Assembly: GCA_947311765.1 (NCBI GenBank) | Contig: CAMZLS010000036.1 | Span: forward strand, 1 to 64,000 | DNA: 64,000 nt | Source: an uncultured Helicobacteraceae bacterium | Lineage (GTDB): Bacteria > Campylobacterota > Campylobacteria > Campylobacterales > Sulfurimonadaceae | Direction: 5' to 3' | Part shown: positions 34,287 through 44,005 of the stretch, in pieces | How the letters are laid out: each line of letters opens with the position of its first letter | Position numbering within the stretch: the stretch's first letter is position 1 | Position numbers and translations under genes: made by a program | The notes under the pieces: model-generated | What the model saw: the letters and a program-made list of their open reading frames with translations, nothing else | Told to the model about the DNA's origin: nothing | Database searches by the model: none

Positions 34287-35630
34287 ATGAAAAAAAATGT
34301 ACTTATTTTCATGTCAATGCTTTGTATATCATTGCTTAATGCTTCGCCTTTAAGCTTAAAAGAAGCTATTTCTACAGCACTTTCAAATAGTTACAAACAG
34401 AAGATATCACAACAAGACCAAGCCATTGCCAAGGCACGCTACAATCAAGCACTCTCTGGAAATTATCCATTTTTAGATATTTCAGCGCTTGCAAATAAAG
34501 CCGATGATGCCATGGTTGATAAGGTCGAGGATAAGATTGCTATTGAAGGTTTGCCTCAACCTATGTCTGTCTCTTATGAACATACGGTGATGGGTACAGA
34601 TACAGCGCTTGCTCGTGCAGATTTGACATACGCACTCTATACAGGTGGAAAACTCTCCGCACTCCAAGAACAAGCCAGTCAAGGTATGCGTTATGCTGAG
34701 GAGTCTTCCAAGCTTACCGAAGATGATATAATCTTACATGTAAGAAAATATTTTGCAGCAACTGTTTTAAGTGAACAACTTTTAGAGTTGACGCAAGAGA
34801 CTGTAGATAGGATGAAAGCGATAAAAGATTTAACAGAAGCTTTTTATCAAGGTGAATCCCTTTCAGTAAAAAAGACAGATTATCTGCGAACAAAGATGAT
34901 GCTTTTTACAATGCAATCTATGCTAGAAGAGATGAAAGAGAAGGTAGCCTTAGCTAAGTCAGCACTTCTTTTTGAGATGGGAGAAGACCAAGAGAAGAAA
35001 ATAGAACTCAGTACAGAGGGCCTACATGTAAAGATAATTCCTAAAAGTTTACAGACCTATTATGAAGCGATGTATTTTAACAGTCATCAACTCAAACAAG
35101 TTGAGATAGGACTCAAAGTACGTGATGCACAGATAGAAGAAACACAAAGTGAATATCTTCCCTCTCTTGGACTCTACGCAAATGCTACAACCCTGATGAA
35201 CAATCATGATGGTGGTATAATAAACAGCCGAAACAATGACTCATGGAATGTTGGTATCGGTCTAAAATATAATCTCTTTTCAGGAGGCTTGACAAGTCAT
35301 CGTGTAGAAGAGGCAAAGGCTGAAAAATTAAAACTCGAAGCCCAAAGTGCTTATCTGAAATCTGGGCTTACACTTCAGGCTAAACAAGCTTTTTTAACTT
35401 TAAGAAAAAGTTTAAATCAAGGAAAAATATTAGAAGAAGCAGTAAGCGTTTCAGCAGAAAATCGTTCTTTAAATTTTAGAGCGTATCAAGAAGATATGGT
35501 TCCCACAAAAGATGTGATTGAAGCACAAATATTTGAATCCATTACAAAAGCTAGTTATTATAAAGCTCGCTATGAAGCTCTTATAGCGAAATCACAACTG
35601 GATTTTATTATAGGAAAATCATTTAAGTAA
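34287..35630 (+). CDS. TolC-family outer membrane efflux protein
   Basis: The protein of about 447 residues has a signal peptide (MKKNVLIFMSMLCISLLNA) and the tandem TolC repeat structure: LSLKEAISTALSNSYK...A.A.YNQALSGNYPFLDI in the first half and the matching second repeat (YYEAMYFNSHQLKQVEIGLKVRDAQIEETQSEYLPSLGL). It forms an outer membrane channel. No pump gene is adjacent; it leads an operon with a sensor kinase and c-di-GMP proteins. I start it at 34287, where the signal peptide begins; an upstream ATG at 34272 is possible. TTACATGTAA at 34734. Confidence 0.85.
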   Translation: MKKNVLIFMSMLCISLLNASPLSLKEAISTALSNSYKQKISQQDQAIAKARYNQALSGNYPFLDISALANKADDAMVDKVEDKIAIEGLPQPMSVSYEHTVMGTDTALARADLTYALYTGGKLSALQEQASQGMRYAEESSKLTEDDIILHVRKYFAATVLSEQLLELTQETVDRMKAIKDLTEAFYQGESLSVKKTDYLRTKMMLFTMQSMLEEMKEKVALAKSALLFEMGEDQEKKIELSTEGLHVKIIPKSLQTYYEAMYFNSHQLKQVEIGLKVRDAQIEETQSEYLPSLGLYANATTLMNNHDGGIINSRNNDSWNVGIGLKYNLFSGGLTSHRVEEAKAEKLKLEAQSAYLKSGLTLQAKQAFLTLRKSLNQGKILEEAVSVSAENRSLNFRAYQEDMVPTKDVIEAQIFESITKASYYKARYEALIAKSQLDFIIGKSFK

Positions 35631-36108
35631 TGCGTGCCTTAATTCAAATTTTTTTACTTTTTTTGTTTACATGTAATACTACTTCAGCAAAAAAAATGGA
35701 GTTTGTTATTGGACTTATAGATGAAAAATATATAGAATATAATTTTATATATGCTAGAATTGCTTTCAGAACATGGATAGCAAAAATTTCAAAATTAGAA
35801 GATGCAAATGTTACCATAAAAATATTTGATAGTTATGAAGATTATCATAAGGCAGTTCTTGCAGATGAGGTGCAAAATATTATTTTATTGCCAGAATTAT
35901 ATTTAAGGTATTCAAAGAGTCTAAAAGAGACTCATTATGATGGCTGGATGAAAGAGGATAAAAAGCACTTTTTTCGTATAAACTAATAGGAAAGAAAAAT
36001 GATAATAAAAGTAAAAAAACATCTGCGCGTTTCTTATTATAAAACAGATGCCTTAGCACCCTTAGAAAATTACTATGAAGAGTATCTAAAGATGAAAAGA
36101 AAAAAATG
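35630..36108 (+). pseudogene. Internally deleted duplicate of the periplasmic sensor gene
   Basis: The first frame (35630-35986, 118 residues) has a signal peptide and resembles the first part of the downstream 296-residue protein (FVIGLI..., DYHKAVLADEVQNIILLPELYLRY against DFEKAISDFQSVKADFLSMDFVYYM). It ends at FFRIN. A second frame, 36001-36108, ends DALAPLENYYEEYLKMKRKK, which matches the C-terminus DLAPIFKYYKHYLELEKKN of the downstream protein. About 150 residues between them are lost, so this is a decayed tandem paralogue. A TTACATGTAA at 35667 lies in the signal peptide. Confidence 0.65.
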
Positions 36109-36996
36109 AGTAGATTTATAATTCTGTTTCTCTTTTTAATTCCTCTCTCTCTTTTCTCGGCAAATAAGGAGCATAAGGGTGTGGTTATTGTCTATAAAAA
36201 AGGACTTGCAAATATAAATAATAAAGATATACGACTAGGGATAGAAATTTTGCTTCAAGAGATATTAAAAAGTAAAGATATTTTACTCAAAGCAGAATTT
36301 ACAGATGATTTTGAGAAAGCAATAAGTGATTTTCAAAGTGTAAAAGCAGATTTCTTAAGTATGGATTTTGTATATTATATGCAAGACTATGATAGTCTCT
36401 CTCCATATGTGCAAGATACATGGATTCTTATTCCGAGAGAAAAAAATACTTTTAGGCGTTTTTATCTTCTAGTAAATAAAAAAAGCGGTATAAACTCCTT
36501 AGCAGAGCTTAAAAACAAAAGAGTAGGCTTACTAGAATCTGACTCACTTCAAGAACTCTATATCAATACTCTTTTATTGGAAAATCAAGGGCTAAAGAGT
36601 AAAAAATATTTTAAAGAAAAGATATATTATCCAAAGTCTTCAAGAGCTTTGTTGAAACTATTTTTTAATAAAATTGATGCTTGTATTGTGAGTGAAAATA
36701 CTTGGGATATTGCTGTAGAGTTAAATCCTCAGATTGCAAAATCATTAAAATTTATAGATAAATCACCCGATATATTCCCTCCTGTACCCACAACACTTAC
36801 ACATAAAAAAAGTCCTTATTTTTCTAAATTATACAAAGATTTTTTTTTAAAACTTGAAAATAATTCTCACGCAAAACAGATTTTCGATATGTACCAAATA
36901 GTTGAAAGTGTCAAAGTGAGCAAAAAGGATCTTGCTCCTATTTTTAAATATTATAAGCATTATTTAGAACTTGAAAAGAAAAATTATGCAAAGTAA
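36106..36996 (+). CDS. PhnD-like periplasmic substrate-binding protein
   Basis: The 296-residue protein has a signal peptide (MSRFIILFLFLIPLSLFSA) and a type II periplasmic binding fold like PhnD: GIEILLQEIL...FQSVKADFLSMDFVYY, LLVNKKSGINSLAELKNKRVGLLESDS and LKLFFNKIDACIVSENTW. No transport genes are near; the histidine kinase gene overlaps its stop by 11 bp, so it most likely binds a ligand and passes the signal to that kinase (inference). The ligand cannot be read from the sequence. Confidence 0.8.
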   Translation: MSRFIILFLFLIPLSLFSANKEHKGVVIVYKKGLANINNKDIRLGIEILLQEILKSKDILLKAEFTDDFEKAISDFQSVKADFLSMDFVYYMQDYDSLSPYVQDTWILIPREKNTFRRFYLLVNKKSGINSLAELKNKRVGLLESDSLQELYINTLLLENQGLKSKKYFKEKIYYPKSSRALLKLFFNKIDACIVSENTWDIAVELNPQIAKSLKFIDKSPDIFPPVPTTLTHKKSPYFSKLYKDFFLKLENNSHAKQIFDMYQIVESVKVSKKDLAPIFKYYKHYLELEKKNYAK

Positions 36997-38590
36997 AAGC
37001 TTTTTACTAACTAAAATATTTAGAAATATTTTTATCAATTACATAGGAAGTGTTAGTATCTTAATCTTTTTCTATAGCCTTGTAATGGTTCCTCTTCAAA
37101 AGGAAGCAAACATTGAAGCGATGCACTCTGAAGCCAAAACTCTAGCAGGATCTATCTCGCTTGTCTGTGCAGATGCAATGATTAGTGAGGATGATAGTTT
37201 TATCATAGAACACAATATGGAAGTGATGAAAAAAAATAGCAATATATATAAAATCATTGTAGCAAAACGCTTTGACGAATATCTCGAAACAGAGAAAAAA
37301 ACATGGAAACTAAGTGATACTATTGATCCGAATTTGAAAATTTTTGAACAATCCCAAGAAGCTTACTCCATACTAGACGATAAAGTAAAGAGAAGAAAGT
37401 ATTTTCATTATGTCTATCCTATAGATATTTCAGGGATTCAATGGGGTTGGATTCATATTAGTTACTCTCTTGACGCGTATTATGAAAAAATGAATACCTT
37501 TTACAAATCTATTTTTATGTTTTTAGCTGCACTTTTTGTGGCTATTGTTTTTGTATCTTACTCAATCGCTCGCTATATGACAAAACCAATCTTAAAACTA
37601 CGCGAAAGTGCAAACTTAGTTTCACGCGGAGATCTTTCAATCCGTGTGGATATAGACCGTGATGATGAAATAGGTGAATTAGCATATGACTTTAATGTGA
37701 TGATTGAAAGACTTGAAGATACGCAAGTAAGACTCAAAAAATCCCATTTTGAATTAGAGCAAAAAGTTAATGAGCGTACCGCTGAACTTATAGAAAAAAC
37801 AAAAGAGCTTGAAGTTTTAAACACACAACTTGATATTAGAATTAAAGATGCAGTTGTGAAAAATACTAAACAAGAACAGATGCTTATTCAACAGTCTCGC
37901 CTTGCTGCTATGGGTGAAATGATAGGTAATATTGCTCATCAATGGAGGCAACCACTCAATGCCCTTGGACTTATCTTACAAAATCTCTATTATGCACATG
38001 AGTCTGGAGATTTGAGTAAAGAGTATCTTGAACGCTCTATACAAAAAGGACAAAAATTAACTGAAAATATGTCAAAGACTATTGATGACTTTAGAAATTT
38101 TTTCCAGCCAAATAAAAAAGTGGAACAATTTAATATCTCAATAAGTATCAATGATGCTTATAACCTTATTTCAGCAAGTTTTAGACATAATAATATTGCT
38201 TTGGATATGCATGTTGATACAGATATAGAGATAGAGGGCTATCCTAATGAATTTGCACAAGTGTTACTAAATATCTTAACCAATGCTAAAGATGCGTTAT
38301 TGACAAATAATATTAATAAACCTAGTGTTATAATAGAGGCCTTTAAAGATGAAAATACATTACATGTAAGCATATTGGATAATGCAGGAGGTATAAACGA
38401 TGATATACTTAATAAAATATTTGACCCCTATTTTACCACCAAAGAGAAAGATGCTGGAACAGGAATCGGTCTATATATGTCAAAAATGATTATAGAAAAT
38501 AGTATGCATGGAAAAATATTTGCAAGAAATAAAAATGAAGGCGCAGAGTTTATTATTTTGCTTCCTTTAAAAGTCGGCGATAATGCTTAA
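36986..38590 (+). CDS. Membrane sensor histidine kinase
   Basis: The 534-residue protein has two membrane segments flanking a periplasmic domain of about 140 residues, a HAMP domain (TKPILKLRESANLVSRGDLSIRVDIDRDDEIGELAYDFN), a coiled coil, an HisKA box GEMIGNIAHQWRQPLNAL with His318, and an ATPase domain with NILTNAKDAL, DNAGGI and GTGIGLYMSKMI. I start it at 36986 (MQSKSFLL), inside the preceding gene. Its likely targets are the receiver domains of the next two genes. TTACATGTAA at 38360. Confidence 0.9.
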   Translation: MQSKSFLLTKIFRNIFINYIGSVSILIFFYSLVMVPLQKEANIEAMHSEAKTLAGSISLVCADAMISEDDSFIIEHNMEVMKKNSNIYKIIVAKRFDEYLETEKKTWKLSDTIDPNLKIFEQSQEAYSILDDKVKRRKYFHYVYPIDISGIQWGWIHISYSLDAYYEKMNTFYKSIFMFLAALFVAIVFVSYSIARYMTKPILKLRESANLVSRGDLSIRVDIDRDDEIGELAYDFNVMIERLEDTQVRLKKSHFELEQKVNERTAELIEKTKELEVLNTQLDIRIKDAVVKNTKQEQMLIQQSRLAAMGEMIGNIAHQWRQPLNALGLILQNLYYAHESGDLSKEYLERSIQKGQKLTENMSKTIDDFRNFFQPNKKVEQFNISISINDAYNLISASFRHNNIALDMHVDTDIEIEGYPNEFAQVLLNILTNAKDALLTNNINKPSVIIEAFKDENTLHVSILDNAGGINDDILNKIFDPYFTTKEKDAGTGIGLYMSKMIIENSMHGKIFARNKNEGAEFIILLPLKVGDNA

Positions 38591-40289
38591 AGAGTTACGT
38601 GTTTTATATGTGGAAGATGACAGTGATATTTCAGAAGAGATACTCTATTTTTTACAAAACAGAGTACAAGAGCTTTATTTCGCTGAAGATGGCTTGGAAG
38701 CTTTAAAACTTTTCAAAAAGCATAAGCCTGATTTAATTATTACAGATATTCAGATGCCTCATCTTGATGGTTTAGCTATGGCTGAAAAAATTAGAGAGAT
38801 AGACACTGATGTAGCGATAGTAATAACGAGTGCTTATAGCGACAATAACTTCTTAGCACGCTCTATTGATCTGACAATTAGTGGCTATTTGACCAAGCCT
38901 ATCAATCTGAAAAAGTTAATACAAACGGCAGAGAAGGTCTGTGAACCTCTATTACTCAAAAGAGAGATTGAAAACAAAAACAGAGAACTCTTGAAAATAA
39001 ATGAAAATTTAGATGCCCTTGTAAAAGAAAAGACAAAAACTTTAGAGCATATGTATAGACATGAGAGTGTTACTGATCTCTACAATATAACAAAACTTAA
39101 AGAGAGCCTAGAAAAGGAAAAGTACGCCTATTTAACTCTTCTTGACATCTCAAATTTTTCAGTTTTAAACAAACAGTACGGTAAAGAGTTTGCAGATAAA
39201 GTTTTAAAAAAAACTGCGCGTGTCTTAGAAACACATGTAACAAAAGAGTTAGTTCTGTTTAAAGCTGAATCAGATAGATTTGTTTTTTTAGTCAAAAACT
39301 TGGAAGAATCGTTTGTGATAAGTTTTTGTAAGCAGATTATTGCTTTTTTTGATAAAACAACACTAATGATTGACATAAACCCAATTGTCGTAAATTTTAA
39401 TATTGGGATTTCTCAAATACTACCAGGCCGATTTGCAATGATAGACGCTGAATATGCTCTTGATAAAAGCAAGGAGAGCGGCAGTCGGTTTTTTTCTTTT
39501 TATAGTGACGAAGACACCTCTTATAAAGAAGCAAAAGAGACGATACAATGGCTTAATGTCACCAAAGACATGATAGAGCATGATAAAATAGAGCCGTATT
39601 ACCAACCTATGCTAGATTTAAAAATAGATAAAATTACCAAGTATGAGGTTTTGGCACGAGGGAGTCACAAGGGCAAGATTGTTACGCCTGCACATTTTTT
39701 ATCATCAGCGGAACGCTTAGGGCTTACCTCTGCTATTACACGCATGATGATAAATAAAAGCTTTGCCTTTTTTCGAAGCTATGAGTATGATTTTTCTATT
39801 AATATTACTCAGCGAGACCTCCTTGGGGATTATCTTCCAGAATTTTTAGCTATAAAGTTAAAGCAGTATAATATAGACCCTTCAAGGGTGACTTTTGAAG
39901 TCTTAGAATCAGTTACAAATGTCAGTGTCAATCATAATATTTTGGGAAAACTTCTACATTTAAAACAGATGGGCTTTAAGATAGCAGTGGATGATTTTGG
40001 CGTTGAGAGTTCCAATTTTTCTCGCTTGAGTGAAATGGATTTTGATTTTATTAAAATTGATGGTCAATTTATTAGAAATCTACTCAGGAGTGAAAAAGAT
40101 ATTACAATTGTACGCTCTATCGTAAATCTTGCAAAAACATTAGGTATTGATACAGTGGCTGAATATGTAGAAAATAAAGAGATATGTCGTATTATCAAGG
40201 AGTGCGGTGTTGATAGTGCACAGGGCTATCTTATAGGAAGACCTCAAGAGACATTAGAGGTTGATTTTACATGTAAGGGAATTGAATGA
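38583..40289 (+). CDS. Response regulator with degenerate GGDEF and an EAL domain
   Basis: The 568-residue protein has a receiver domain (VLYVEDDSDISEEI, phospho-acceptor Asp in LIITDIQMPHLDG), a coiled linker, a GGDEF-like domain in which the signature reads AESDRF, so it should not make c-di-GMP, and a C-terminal EAL domain with EVLAR, NITQRD, DDFG and DFIKIDGQF. It is therefore probably a phosphodiesterase controlled by the upstream kinase. It overlaps both neighbours. TTACATGTAA at 40267 lies in the last codons (FTCKG). Confidence 0.87.
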   Translation: MLKELRVLYVEDDSDISEEILYFLQNRVQELYFAEDGLEALKLFKKHKPDLIITDIQMPHLDGLAMAEKIREIDTDVAIVITSAYSDNNFLARSIDLTISGYLTKPINLKKLIQTAEKVCEPLLLKREIENKNRELLKINENLDALVKEKTKTLEHMYRHESVTDLYNITKLKESLEKEKYAYLTLLDISNFSVLNKQYGKEFADKVLKKTARVLETHVTKELVLFKAESDRFVFLVKNLEESFVISFCKQIIAFFDKTTLMIDINPIVVNFNIGISQILPGRFAMIDAEYALDKSKESGSRFFSFYSDEDTSYKEAKETIQWLNVTKDMIEHDKIEPYYQPMLDLKIDKITKYEVLARGSHKGKIVTPAHFLSSAERLGLTSAITRMMINKSFAFFRSYEYDFSINITQRDLLGDYLPEFLAIKLKQYNIDPSRVTFEVLESVTNVSVNHNILGKLLHLKQMGFKIAVDDFGVESSNFSRLSEMDFDFIKIDGQFIRNLLRSEKDITIVRSIVNLAKTLGIDTVAEYVENKEICRIIKECGVDSAQGYLIGRPQETLEVDFTCKGIE

Positions 40290-41305
40290 TTAAGCTTGAT
40301 GTAAATGTTTTGTATGTTGAAGATGATGAAGAGATAGCGCAAGAGATTCGTTTTTTCCTAAACTCACGTGTGAAAATACTCTTCTTTGCCAAAGATGGAG
40401 AAGATGCCTTAGAGATCTACAAAGAAGAAAAACCTGATATGATTATCACAGATATTCAGATGCCTCGCATGAATGGCTTAGAGATGATTCAGGTTATACG
40501 AGAAAATAATATTGAAATTCCTATACTCATCATTAGTGCTTATAACGATACTAATTATCTTATGAAATCACTCAATTTGGGAGTAGATGCTTATATACTA
40601 AAACCAACGGACCTTAATATATTGTACCAACGCCTTGAAAAATTAGCGCAACCTATCTTTTTAAAAAAAGAGCTACTTCAAAGAAATAAAGATTTACAAG
40701 AGATAAATAAATCTCTTAAAGAAAAAATTATTCAAGAGAGGCTTCTACATGAAAAACATAAAAAACTAGAGATAGAAAAAAATCTTATGCAATACCATGC
40801 TTATTATGATGCTCTGACGGGCTTAGCAAATCGCACTTACTTTTATGAACTTTTTAAAGAAGCAGTAAAAATTTCTAAACGTCAAAAAAGTTCTTTTCGT
40901 CTTCTTTTTATAGATATGGATGATTTTAAAGAGATTAATGATACCTATGGACATGATATCGGTGATGGGGTATTAAAGGAGTTTTCCTTGCGCCTTAAAG
41001 CTTCTGTTCGTGAAAGCGATAATGTTATAAGACTTGGTGGAGATGAATTTGTCATTTTACTTTTAGATGTTCGCGTAGAAGAAAATCTAGAAACTTTAGT
41101 TCAAAAAATTCTTTTTGAGGTGAAAAAAGAATTTTTTATAGATTCACTCTCTCTATCTTTTACATGTAGCATAGGAGTAAGTAGTTTTCCTCAAGATGCA
41201 ACAGGCCTTGATACTCTATTAAAATGCGCTGATAGTGCAATGTATGAGGCGAAGCAAGAGGGTAAAAATAGTTATAAAATTTATAAAAAGGAAGACTACG
41301 CATAA
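40286..41305 (+). CDS. Response regulator with active-looking GGDEF domain (diguanylate cyclase)
   Basis: The 339-residue protein has a receiver domain (VLYVEDDEEIAQEI, Asp in MIITDIQMPRMNG) and a GGDEF domain (YDALTGLANR, FIDMDDFKEINDTYGHDIGD, RLGGDEFVILL) with all catalytic residues. It should make c-di-GMP when phosphorylated. With the previous EAL protein it forms an opposing pair behind one kinase. GTAAGGGA, part of the TTACATGTAA at 40267, sits 10 bp before its ATG and is the likely ribosome binding site. Its 3' end overlaps the convergent LpxA-like gene by 10 bp. Confidence 0.9.
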   Translation: MIKLDVNVLYVEDDEEIAQEIRFFLNSRVKILFFAKDGEDALEIYKEEKPDMIITDIQMPRMNGLEMIQVIRENNIEIPILIISAYNDTNYLMKSLNLGVDAYILKPTDLNILYQRLEKLAQPIFLKKELLQRNKDLQEINKSLKEKIIQERLLHEKHKKLEIEKNLMQYHAYYDALTGLANRTYFYELFKEAVKISKRQKSSFRLLFIDMDDFKEINDTYGHDIGDGVLKEFSLRLKASVRESDNVIRLGGDEFVILLLDVRVEENLETLVQKILFEVKKEFFIDSLSLSFTCSIGVSSFPQDATGLDTLLKCADSAMYEAKQEGKNSYKIYKKEDYA

Positions 41306-42015
41306 TCCACAATAAAATCACAAAACTCTTTTACATAAAGACTTTGTGACTCTTGTGAACGCTTGCGTGCTTCTTTTTTGTCTATGCCGTAACGATATAT
41401 TGCTTTGTAGGCTTCTTTAATGGCTTTGATATCATTACGATTTTCAAAATGTCGGCGCATACCTACGAGGTTGAGACCTTTCACCTCAGCATAATTGCCC
41501 TCAACAAGAGTAAACGGAGGCATATTTTTGGTGATATAAGAGGCTCCACCAATCATTACACCAGTACCAATAGTACAGTTTTCTTCTATGGTGCTTAGTC
41601 CCCCAACAATCACTTTTTCCTTACATGTAACGCCCTCAAGCATAGTAACAGAGTTAGTGACAACACAGTGAGGCTCAAGCGTGACACCGTTAGAGAGTCT
41701 TACATAAGCCATGATAAAATTATCATGCTCTACTGTTACGGCTTTGTCATTTTGGCTATCGGTTCCTAGCAGTGAAAACTCCCGTATGTGAGTATTTTCA
41801 CCGATACTGATGTGAGCGAGATGATTGCCTAGATTGACATAGGAAAATATCTTGACATTTGCCTTACATGTAATATTGTCATTCATCACAACATGCGAGG
41901 CGATAACAGAGCCAGATTCAATAACTACATTTTTCCCGATATGACAAAACGGACCTATACTTACATCATCAGCGATGAGAGCAGAGGGGTCTATAAAAGA
42001 GGAGCTATGTATCAT
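41296..42015 (-). CDS. LpxA-like acyltransferase lacking the catalytic His
   Basis: The 239-residue left-handed beta-helix protein follows LpxA from end to end: HSSSFIDPSALIADDVSIGPFCHIG, ENTHIREFSLLGT, VGGLSTIEENCTIGTGVMIGGASYITKNMPPFTLVEGNYAEVKGLNLVGMRR and a helical tail. Where LpxA has AHIAHDC with the catalytic His125, this reads AYVRLSNGV. Thus it may be a non-catalytic or altered-function LpxA paralogue. The gene lies 1 bp after gnnA in the lipid A cluster. It carries two TTACATGTAA copies (41631, 41874). Confidence 0.75.
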   Translation of the reverse strand: MIHSSSFIDPSALIADDVSIGPFCHIGKNVVIESGSVIASHVVMNDNITCKANVKIFSYVNLGNHLAHISIGENTHIREFSLLGTDSQNDKAVTVEHDNFIMAYVRLSNGVTLEPHCVVTNSVTMLEGVTCKEKVIVGGLSTIEENCTIGTGVMIGGASYITKNMPPFTLVEGNYAEVKGLNLVGMRRHFENRNDIKAIKEAYKAIYRYGIDKKEARKRSQESQSLYVKEFCDFIVDYA

Positions 42016-42912
42016 TTAGGATTCAGTAGCTATTTCAAGGGTGATGATAGAGTCTTCTATGCTAGCAAGAGAGCCTATATCACCTGTTTTTATATAGTGA
42101 ACAAAAGCCTCATTCTCTTTGATAAGTGGTTCATCTTTTTTGATGTGACAGCCACGAATAACATAGGAGTTATTGACATGAAATCCAGAAAATTCATTCA
42201 AATTCTGCTCCATTAAGTCAGCCTCAAAATATGCCTCTTTACAAGCAACCTCAATACGACGCTTTTTAAAAGGTGTGAGCCAATTTGTTGTGACATTTGC
42301 GATGATAGAGTTTTCAAGTTCAAAGCCTAAGATGGCATTGTCCTCATGGTGGTTATGAATTTTGCGTGATTTAAAGATAGCCTTGTCAAGGATATTTTTA
42401 CCTGTGATAAAACGGATAAGATCGATATCATGCACAGAGAGATCTGTTAAAACACCAACATCAGCTATGCGTGGCGGAAAAGGTCCAACGCGAGTAATAG
42501 AGACAGAGTATATCTCCTTGCCATCAAGTTCAGCCTTGAGTCCCTGAACGACAGGATTAAAACGCTCCACATGACCCACACAGCTTTTTACCCCTTTTTC
42601 ATGGGCAGCTTTTGCAATGATTTTTGCATCATCTACAGTAGAGGCAGCGGGTTTTTCTATAAAGAGGTGAATCCCTCTCTCTATGCATTGCAAGGCAACT
42701 TTTTTATGTAAAAAGGTAGGCACAGCAATAACAACAGCCTCAGGCTTCGCCTCATCTAACATCGTCTCTACATCTATAAAAAATGGAGTCTCATACATCT
42801 CATTTTGTGCAATATCACACAAGGCACAGACATCTACATTGGAGAGGTTTTGAAAAACACGGTAGTGGTTTTTTCCCATAACACCCATTCCGATAATGGC
42901 AATTTTAAGCAT
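42016..42912 (-). CDS. gnnA: NAD-dependent oxidoreductase, GnnA-like (Gfo/Idh/MocA family)
   Basis: The 298-residue protein has the Rossmann start IAIIGMGVMGKNHYRVF, the FIEKPAAS motif carrying the catalytic Lys and the GHVERFNPV segment of sugar-nucleotide oxidoreductases. Together with the adjacent aminotransferase and lpxB it fits GnnA, which oxidises UDP-GlcNAc at C3 on the way to UDP-GlcNAc3N for amide-linked lipid A, known from Campylobacter and Acidithiobacillus. A WbpB-like O-antigen role is the alternative. It overlaps gnnB by 8 bp. Confidence 0.78.
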   Translation of the reverse strand: MLKIAIIGMGVMGKNHYRVFQNLSNVDVCALCDIAQNEMYETPFFIDVETMLDEAKPEAVVIAVPTFLHKKVALQCIERGIHLFIEKPAASTVDDAKIIAKAAHEKGVKSCVGHVERFNPVVQGLKAELDGKEIYSVSITRVGPFPPRIADVGVLTDLSVHDIDLIRFITGKNILDKAIFKSRKIHNHHEDNAILGFELENSIIANVTTNWLTPFKKRRIEVACKEAYFEADLMEQNLNEFSGFHVNNSYVIRGCHIKKDEPLIKENEAFVHYIKTGDIGSLASIEDSIITLEIATES

Positions 42913-44005
42913 GGATTTCCTTTAATGCATTGATGATATACTCTTGCTGCTCTTGCGTAAGATAAGGGCTCATAGGCAGAGACATAATCTCTTTACTCAC
43001 CTTTTCAGAGAGTGGAAAATCTCCTTTTTTATAGCCAAGTTCACTAAAAGCTTCTTGCAGATGCAGAGGCATTGGGTAGTGAACAGCGGTTGGGATCCCT
43101 TTTTCACCTAGGGCTTTTACGACGCTTTCACGCTCTTTGAGACGAACAGAATACTGAGCATATACACTCGTTCTATCAGCTTTTACATAAGGCGTAATAA
43201 GCTTACATGTAAAAAGCCCATCACTATATGCCTGTCCAATCTTTTGACGAGTAGCTAGCTCTTTTTCAAAATGTTTCAGTTTTACATTCAAAATAGCCGC
43301 TTGTATCGCATCAAGGCGACCATTGATACCGATGTATTTGTGTCTGTAACGCTCATTTTGTCCGTGGTTGAGAAGCATACGGATTTTTTCGGCTAGTGCA
43401 TCATCATTCGTAAAAATCGCACCACCATCACCATAGGCACCTAGAGGCTTTGATGGGAAAAATGAGGTACAGCCTATTGTGGAGAGATTACAAGATTTTT
43501 TACCCTTGTACTCTGCTCCAAAACTTTGACAAGCATCTTCGATAACGGCGATATCGTGTTTTTGGGCGATGGTGTTTATCGCTTCCATATCGGCACACTG
43601 GCCATAAAGAGAGACGGGCATAATAGCCTTAGTTTTGTCAGTGATGACAGCTTCAATCTTTGTAGGGTCGATATTGTAAGTCTGCTCATCAATATCAACA
43701 AAGACAGCCTTAGCTCCTAAAAATGCGATAACTTCAGCCGTAGCAATAAAGGTAAAAGGGGTCGTGATAACCTCATCACCCGTTTTGATATCGAGTGCCA
43801 TCAGTGAAAGAAGAAGTGCATCAGTTCCACTGCTACAGCCAATAGCGTGAGAAACTCCCGTAAACTCAGCTAAGTTCTTTTCAAAGTTTTGCAGTTTTGC
43901 ACCGCCAATAAACTGAGCACTTGTGCAGACCTCTTTAATCTCTTTGTCAATCTCTTGTGAATATTCTTGATATTGTGCCTGTAAATCTATAAAATTAATT
44001 TTCAT
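42905..44005 (-). CDS. gnnB: PLP-dependent aminotransferase, GnnB-like (DegT/DnrJ/EryC1 family)
   Basis: The 366-residue protein has the DegT pattern: FIGGAKLQNFEKNLAEFTGVSHAIGCSSGTDALLLSL, the PLP-binding EDACQSFGAEYKGK and the Schiff-base Lys in SFFPSKPLGAYGDGG. In this setting it should transaminate the 3-keto sugar nucleotide to UDP-GlcNAc3N. It overlaps lpxB by 4 bp and gnnA by 8 bp. TTACATGTAA at 43203 is read as FTCK. Confidence 0.8.
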   Translation of the reverse strand: MKINFIDLQAQYQEYSQEIDKEIKEVCTSAQFIGGAKLQNFEKNLAEFTGVSHAIGCSSGTDALLLSLMALDIKTGDEVITTPFTFIATAEVIAFLGAKAVFVDIDEQTYNIDPTKIEAVITDKTKAIMPVSLYGQCADMEAINTIAQKHDIAVIEDACQSFGAEYKGKKSCNLSTIGCTSFFPSKPLGAYGDGGAIFTNDDALAEKIRMLLNHGQNERYRHKYIGINGRLDAIQAAILNVKLKHFEKELATRQKIGQAYSDGLFTCKLITPYVKADRTSVYAQYSVRLKERESVVKALGEKGIPTAVHYPMPLHLQEAFSELGYKKGDFPLSEKVSKEIMSLPMSPYLTQEQQEYIINALKEIHA

